A stretch of DNA of 9,967 nucleotides from Hydrogenophaga sp. GTDB taxonomy: Bacteria > Pseudomonadota > Gammaproteobacteria > Burkholderiales > Burkholderiaceae_C. The stretch is from the NCBI GenBank assembly GCA_020047875.1, contig JAIFNE010000139.1, positions 1-9,967 of the forward strand, read 5' to 3'. The translations under genes and the position numbers were made by a program. A model generated the notes under the pieces. The model searched no databases and was not told the origin of the DNA. It saw only the letters and a program-made list of their open reading frames with translations. Below, piece by piece: positions 6,798-9,967 of the stretch; within the stretch, counting starts at the first letter, position 1, and each line of letters begins with the position of its first letter.

Positions 6798-6869
6798 TCG
6801 GCCAATATATCGGCATACCGCAGGCCACAGCGGCAGCGCTCGCTCCACACCCTCAGCTGAAATTTCTTC

Positions 6870-7784
6870 GTGACATCTTTTTCTGACCCAGAACCACCGG
6901 TGCCCGATCTGGACGCGGTGGCCGCACGCCGGTGGCTCGCATTGCCGCGTCGCGCCAGCCCGTGGCTTCACGAGGAGATCGCTTTGCGAATGGCAGAGCG
7001 TCTGCAGTGGTTTCGGGCGCAGCCTGCCAGCTGGTTGCACTGGGAGCCTCAGATGGGCGGCGTGAACGCGCATCAGCGCTTGCTGGCACTGCTCCCTGAG
7101 GCCGCCAGCCATGTGGTGGCGCATGACGTTCGGCAAGCCGAGGCTTTGCTTGCTCTGCCGGCAGGTCGGTCCTGGAATCCGATGTCGTGGGGCCGCCGCA
7201 GCCGCCTCAGCGTGGCCAACGAAGGTACCCGCGTCGATATGCTCTGGGCCAACATGGTGCTGCACTTGGAGTCACAACCTCAGCGCTTGCTGCGCCAGTG
7301 GAACGCCCACATCAACACGCAGGGTTTCCTGATGTTCTCCTGCCTTGGGCCCGATACCTTGCGCGAACTTCGCGGTGTGTATGCCGCGCTTGGCTGGCCT
7401 TTGCCTCACCACCCTTTCACCGACATGCACGACTGGGGCGACATGTTGGTGCACAGCGGTTTTGCTGAGCCTGTGATGGACATGGAGCGGCTCACCCTCA
7501 CCTACAGCGGCGCCGCGGCGCTGTTGGAAGACTTGCGCGGGCTCGGGCGCAATCTGCACGCAGGGCGGCCCGCTGGCCTGCGCTCACGTCAGTGGCGGCA
7601 GCGACTGATCGAGGCGCTGGATTCGGCGCTTCCCCGGGATGCTGACGGTCGCTTGCAACTCACCGTGGAGGTGGTCTATGGCCACGCCTTCAAGGCCCCG
7701 CCACGCCCGCCCAAGGGCCCAGCCACGGTGACCGCTGTTGCCATGGACGAAATGCGCGCCATGCTGCGCGCTGGCCGGCGCTGA
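6870..7784 (+). CDS. BioC-like SAM-dependent methyltransferase with degenerate motif I
   Basis: A 304-residue protein resembling BioC (malonyl-ACP O-methyltransferase, which primes biotin synthesis). The supporting segments are VDMLWANMVLHLE (residues 122-134, matching the motif-IV-like strand), SCLGPDTLRELR (157-168, a BioC hallmark) and HPFTDMHDWGDML with FAEPVMDMERLTLTY. The usual SAM-binding motif I (a DxGCGxG-type loop after the first strand) is not visible. At the expected place, residues 54-64, the sequence is SWLHWEPQMGG, so SAM binding or activity is uncertain. The protein is longer than E. coli BioC (about 250 residues). The start is a GTG at 6870 (VTSFSDP...) with only a weak ribosome binding site; a GTG at 6900 is an alternative. 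No other biotin gene is present, although comF relatives also sit beside biotin genes in enterobacteria (bioH-gntX). Confidence 0.75.
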   Translation: MTSFSDPEPPVPDLDAVAARRWLALPRRASPWLHEEIALRMAERLQWFRAQPASWLHWEPQMGGVNAHQRLLALLPEAASHVVAHDVRQAEALLALPAGRSWNPMSWGRRSRLSVANEGTRVDMLWANMVLHLESQPQRLLRQWNAHINTQGFLMFSCLGPDTLRELRGVYAALGWPLPHHPFTDMHDWGDMLVHSGFAEPVMDMERLTLTYSGAAALLEDLRGLGRNLHAGRPAGLRSRQWRQRLIEALDSALPRDADGRLQLTVEVVYGHAFKAPPRPPKGPATVTAVAMDEMRAMLRAGRR

Positions 7785-7806
7785 CACAGGCTCACCTCGG
7801 GCCATG

Positions 7807-7825
7807 CCAATCTGGGTCGGATTGG
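7807..7825. other. Inverted repeat after the methyltransferase gene
   Basis: CCAATC and GATTGG form a 6-bp perfect inverted repeat with a 7-base loop, 23 bases after the methyltransferase stop. No T-run follows, so it is at best a weak terminator; it could also be an operator or chance. Confidence 0.3.
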
Positions 7826-7859
7826 TTGGTCTTGCTGAAAAGCTGCCGGCGTTGCTCGC

Positions 7860-7865
7860 TACAAT
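7860..7865 (+). promoter_or_regulatory. Candidate -10 box for the DUF2244 gene
   Basis: TACAAT matches the -10 consensus in five of six positions and touches the left end of the FNR-type box. No good -35 is present 16-18 bases upstream; a TTGCTG at 7832-7837 is 22 bases away, which is too far. Confidence 0.35.
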
Positions 7866-7878
7866 TGATGTTAATCAA
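7865..7878. promoter_or_regulatory. FNR/ANR-type box upstream of DUF2244
   Basis: TTGATGTTAATCAA is a perfect TTGAT-N4-ATCAA palindrome, 69 bases before the DUF2244 start codon. It overlaps the candidate TACAAT -10 by one base, so binding would block polymerase. Class II activation would need a start near 7913, where the -10 position is GC-rich, which argues against activation. Confidence 0.75.
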
Positions 7879-7947
7879 CAGCTTCAGGGCATGTTCCCTC
7901 GCTCGCGCCGGCTTTTGGATGGCTTGGCGCTTTGACTGGAGTCGGCA

Positions 7948-8457
7948 GTGGAAGGGTTCAAAAACCCGATACGGTTGGCCACCTCGACGGCGGATGGCTT
8001 GGTCTGGACGCTGCAGCGTAACTGTTCGGTCACGCCAGCCCAGTTGGGGATCTGTTTCGGCAGTCTCTGCTTGTTGTCGCTGGTTGTGGGGCTTTTTTTC
8101 TGGCTTCAGGGCGCGGTGCTGGTGCTGCCCTTTGCAGCCCTGGAACTGCTGGCGCTGGGCGTGGCCTTTTTGATCCACGCTCGTCATGCGGCTGATCGGG
8201 AGCGCATCAGCGTTCGGGGCGGCGAGCTGGTGGTTGAGGTGGAGCGGGCCGGTCGGGTTGAGCGCAGCGAGTTCGTGCGCGACTGGGTGCGTATTGAGGC
8301 AGACCGCCGCCGTGGGTTGGTGGAGGTGACAGGTGGGGGGCGTTCGGTGCGTGTTGGTCGTTTCCTGCGCACGGACTTGCACCCGTTGTTGGCGCGTGAG
8401 TTGAGGCAGGCGGTCAGCGGTGCGCAGGTGTCGCTCGCAAATGCCCGCGTTGAGTGA
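7948..8457 (+). CDS. DUF2244 membrane protein
   Basis: A 169-residue protein from a GTG start at 7948, supported by TGGAG at 7937-7941 (6 bases before). It has a short N-terminal segment with TLQRNCSVTPAQLG (residues 21-34), two transmembrane segments at about 33-53 and 56-76, and then a soluble Arg-rich C-terminal domain (about 77-169) rich in beta-type strands (ERISVRGGELVVEVERAG, GRSVRVGRFL). This matches the DUF2244 integral membrane family, which often lies beside cytochrome oxidase genes in alpha- and betaproteobacteria but has no proven function. It lies 80 bases upstream of the chosen coxB start, both genes have an FNR-type box, and a role in oxidase assembly or maintenance is a reasonable inference. 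Confidence 0.85.
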   Translation: MEGFKNPIRLATSTADGLVWTLQRNCSVTPAQLGICFGSLCLLSLVVGLFFWLQGAVLVLPFAALELLALGVAFLIHARHAADRERISVRGGELVVEVERAGRVERSEFVRDWVRIEADRRRGLVEVTGGGRSVRVGRFLRTDLHPLLARELRQAVSGAQVSLANARVE

Positions 8458-8465
8458 TGTCAGCA

Positions 8466-8494
8466 TGGGCAGGGGTCGGAAAATTTGTTCTAAT
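8466..8494 (+). promoter_or_regulatory. Candidate coxB promoter
   Basis: TGGGCA at 8466-8471 (four of six -35 matches), a 17-base spacer, and TCTAAT at 8489-8494 (five of six -10 matches) predict transcription from about 8501, the first base of the FNR-type box. An alternative -10, TATAAA (8505-8510), lies inside the box. Either would be blocked by a bound regulator. Confidence 0.4.
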
Positions 8495-8500
8495 CGGTCG

Positions 8501-8514
8501 TTGATATAAATCAA
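8501..8514. promoter_or_regulatory. FNR/ANR-type box upstream of coxB
   Basis: TTGATATAAATCAA is a perfect TTGAT-N4-ATCAA palindrome. It starts 7 bases after the TCTAAT -10 hexamer, exactly the spacing seen at the cytochrome c gene. Its last base is also the A of an in-frame ATG (8514), one reason to prefer the later GTG as the coxB start. The placement suggests repression of the oxidase at low oxygen. Confidence 0.78.
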
Positions 8515-8537
8515 TGCTTATATTCGAGGCGGAAAAC

Positions 8538-9749
8538 GTGAGTCAGTCCATCACAACGGTAGAAATTCTGAAAAAGCGGGTCGCCGCAGTGCGCTCGATG
8601 GCCGTCACGCTGTCGGCCACCTTGGGCGCCACTGCCGCAGCGCTGGCGCAACAGGTCAACGACTTGCCGGGTGGCCCGGCGGTCAATCAGCTCAATTTCG
8701 CGCCCGCCGTCACGAAAATTGCCGAGGAACAGCATTGGCTGCACTGGTTCATGATGGCTATCTGCCTCGTGATCTTCGTGATCGTGTTCGGCGTGATGTT
8801 CTATTCCATCATCAAGCACCGCAAATCGGTGGGACACAAGGCGCAGGTGCTTTCCGAGCCCATCTGGGTCGAGCTGGGCTGGACCATTGTTCCGCTGCTG
8901 ATCGTCATCGGCATGGCGCTGCCCGCCACCAAGGTGCTGGTGGCCCAGAAAGACACCACCAACAGCGACCTCACCATCAAGGCCACGGGCATGCAGTGGA
9001 AGTGGGGTTACGACTACATCAAAGGGGAAGGCGAGGGCATCGCCTTTCTGTCGACGCTGGACAACAGCCACCGCCTGATGTCCAGCAGCGGCAATCCGCC
9101 GCCCACCGACGATTACCTGCTCAAGGTCGACAACCCGCTGGTGGTGCCCGTCGACCGCAAGGTGCGCATCATCACCACCGCCAACGACGTGATCCACGCC
9201 TGGATGGTGCCGGCATTCGGCGTCAAGCAGGATGCCATCCCCGGTTTCGTGCGCGACACTTGGTTCCGGGCTGAGAAAACCGGCGATTTCTATGGCCAGT
9301 GCGCCGAACTGTGCGGTAAAGAGCATGCGTACATGCCCATCCATGTCAGGGTGGTGACTGCCGAGGCCTACACCGCCTGGGTAGCTGAGCAGCAGAAAGC
9401 CATGGCCGCTGCGGCGGAGGATCCGAACAAGGTTTGGGCGCTGGGCGATCTGGTCAAGCGCGGCGAGTCGGTGTATGCCGCCAACTGCCTGGCCTGCCAC
9501 GGTGCGCAGGGCAAGGGCGGCGGTGCGATCAAGGCGCTGGATGGTTCGGCGCTGGTGGTGGATACCGACAAGTCCAGGATGATCAACGTGATGCTGAACG
9601 GGGTTGCTGGCCCCGCGGCAGCCATGCCGGCTTGGAAGCAGCTGACCGACACCGAGCTGGCGGCTGTCATGACATACACGAAAAACAATTGGTCTAACCA
9701 AACCCAGCGCTTGGTTCAGCCCGCCGAGGTGCTGGCAGCACGCCAGTGA
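8538..9749 (+). CDS. coxB: Cytochrome c oxidase subunit II with fused cytochrome c domain
   Basis: A 403-residue subunit II of a heme-copper oxidase. After a signal-like segment ending near ALAQ come two transmembrane helices (about residues 67-91 and 113-135). The periplasmic cupredoxin domain follows, with a full CuA ligand set: H220 (VIHAW), C255, E257, C259, H263 and M266 in GQCAELCGKEHAYM. The C-terminus carries a cytochrome c domain with CLACH at 317-321 and a likely axial M363 (AAMPAW), the caa3 layout. CuA and the heme pass electrons from soluble cytochrome c to subunit I. I chose the GTG at 8538 because GAGGCGG (8526-8532) precedes it at good distance; the ATG at 8514 overlaps the FNR-type box and has no ribosome binding site. 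The coxA gene follows 45 bases later. Confidence 0.95.
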   Translation: MSQSITTVEILKKRVAAVRSMAVTLSATLGATAAALAQQVNDLPGGPAVNQLNFAPAVTKIAEEQHWLHWFMMAICLVIFVIVFGVMFYSIIKHRKSVGHKAQVLSEPIWVELGWTIVPLLIVIGMALPATKVLVAQKDTTNSDLTIKATGMQWKWGYDYIKGEGEGIAFLSTLDNSHRLMSSSGNPPPTDDYLLKVDNPLVVPVDRKVRIITTANDVIHAWMVPAFGVKQDAIPGFVRDTWFRAEKTGDFYGQCAELCGKEHAYMPIHVRVVTAEAYTAWVAEQQKAMAAAAEDPNKVWALGDLVKRGESVYAANCLACHGAQGKGGGAIKALDGSALVVDTDKSRMINVMLNGVAGPAAAMPAWKQLTDTELAAVMTYTKNNWSNQTQRLVQPAEVLAARQ

Positions 9750-9794
9750 CCCGCGCCTGACAACCACATTTGAAGAGCCATTGAGGAATCGATC

Positions 9795-9967
9795 ATGAGT
9801 GCAGTTCTCGACCATCACGACGCACACGACCACGACCACGACCACGACCACCATGCCCCTCCTGCTGGCTGGCGTCGTTGGGTTTACGCGACCAACCACA
9901 AAGACATCGGAACCTTGTATTTGTTGTTCTCTTTCACCATGTTGATGGTGGGCGGTGTGCTCGCGCT
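9795..9967 (+). CDS. coxA: Cytochrome c oxidase subunit I, N-terminal part (cut by window edge)
   Basis: Only about 57 codons are visible. The ATG at 9795 has GAGGA at 9783-9787. Residues 1-24 are a His/Asp-rich cytoplasmic extension, then WRRWVYATNHKDIGTLYLLF leads into the first transmembrane helix. The NHKDIGTLY segment is diagnostic of heme-copper oxidase subunit I of the aa3 family. This subunit holds heme a and the heme a3-CuB centre where oxygen is reduced, plus the proton channels, all beyond the window edge. It is the second gene of the oxidase operon, after coxB; later genes (assembly factor CtaG, subunit III) would be expected downstream. Confidence 0.95.
   Translation, partial: MSAVLDHHDAHDHDHDHDHHAPPAGWRRWVYATNHKDIGTLYLLFSFTMLMVGGVLA
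9825..9848 (+). repeat. Four tandem CACGAC units inside coxA
   Basis: Four perfect copies of the hexamer CACGAC, in frame, encode (His-Asp)4 at residues 11-18 of subunit I, followed by two more His. Unit gain or loss would keep the frame. A His-rich N-terminus is a common variable feature of subunit I in this lineage and may loosely bind metal. Confidence 0.8.

Noticed and set aside
6798..7265. Upstream extension of the ComF frame to 7265 (395 residues)
   Set aside because: The extra 156 residues are antisense to the BioC-like gene and do not resemble ComF; family sequence starts at 6797.
7738..7935. Small plus-strand frame between the methyltransferase and DUF2244
   Set aside because: It overlaps the end of the methyltransferase gene in another frame and spans the -10 and the FNR-type box; no ribosome binding site and no family likeness.
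9825..9848. Tandem CACGAC repeat as a CRISPR or regulatory iteron
   Set aside because: The units are contiguous 6-mers without spacers, in frame inside coxA, so it is a coding microsatellite.
8511..9899. A 462-residue minus-strand frame opposite coxB and coxA
   Set aside because: It is fully antisense to coxB, which has all CuA and heme ligands. Its low-complexity valine-rich start is the complement of the His-Asp repeat.

Overview
The window looks like a chromosomal segment of a betaproteobacterium, most likely Burkholderiales/Comamonadaceae (Acidovorax, Hydrogenophaga or Rhodoferax relatives). This is inferred from the high GC content, the protein styles, and the run ComF / BioC-like methyltransferase / DUF2244 / CoxB / CoxA. 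The content is housekeeping and respiratory. I see no mobile element, CRISPR array, tRNA, rRNA or obvious island. Every non-coding gap is shorter than 300 bases.

Left part (1-1651, minus strand): a compact operon read as MoxR-type AAA+ ATPase, GNAT acetyltransferase, then a CoxE-like VWA protein cut by the window edge, with gaps of 11 and 15 bases. Divergent from it, a diheme cytochrome c4-type protein (1793-2461, plus) converges on a DUF1841 gene (2514-2948, minus). The two share a bidirectional terminator. Next come three plus-strand genes: a TSUP/TauE-SafE permease, an orphan ParA-type ATPase and a MaoC-type hydratase.

Middle part (4973-6797, minus strand): a small unrecognised protein, the tRNA 2'-O-methyltransferase TrmL, and a ComF-family phosphoribosyltransferase-like protein. 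A BioC-like methyltransferase (6870-7784, plus) is divergent from ComF.

Right part (7948-9967, plus): a DUF2244 membrane protein, then cytochrome c oxidase subunit II with a fused C-terminal cytochrome c domain (caa3 layout), and the start of subunit I. This is the head of an aerobic terminal oxidase operon.

The most striking signal is regulatory. Three perfect TTGAT-N4-ATCAA palindromes (FNR/ANR/Dnr-type boxes) lie directly upstream of cytochrome c4, DUF2244 and coxB. Each overlaps or closely follows a -10-like hexamer, a placement that suggests repression rather than activation. The sites predict a small oxygen-responsive (or NO-responsive) regulon linking a periplasmic electron carrier, the oxidase, and the uncharacterised DUF2244 protein. 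They also help decide two start codons. I found no convincing new defence or mobile system.
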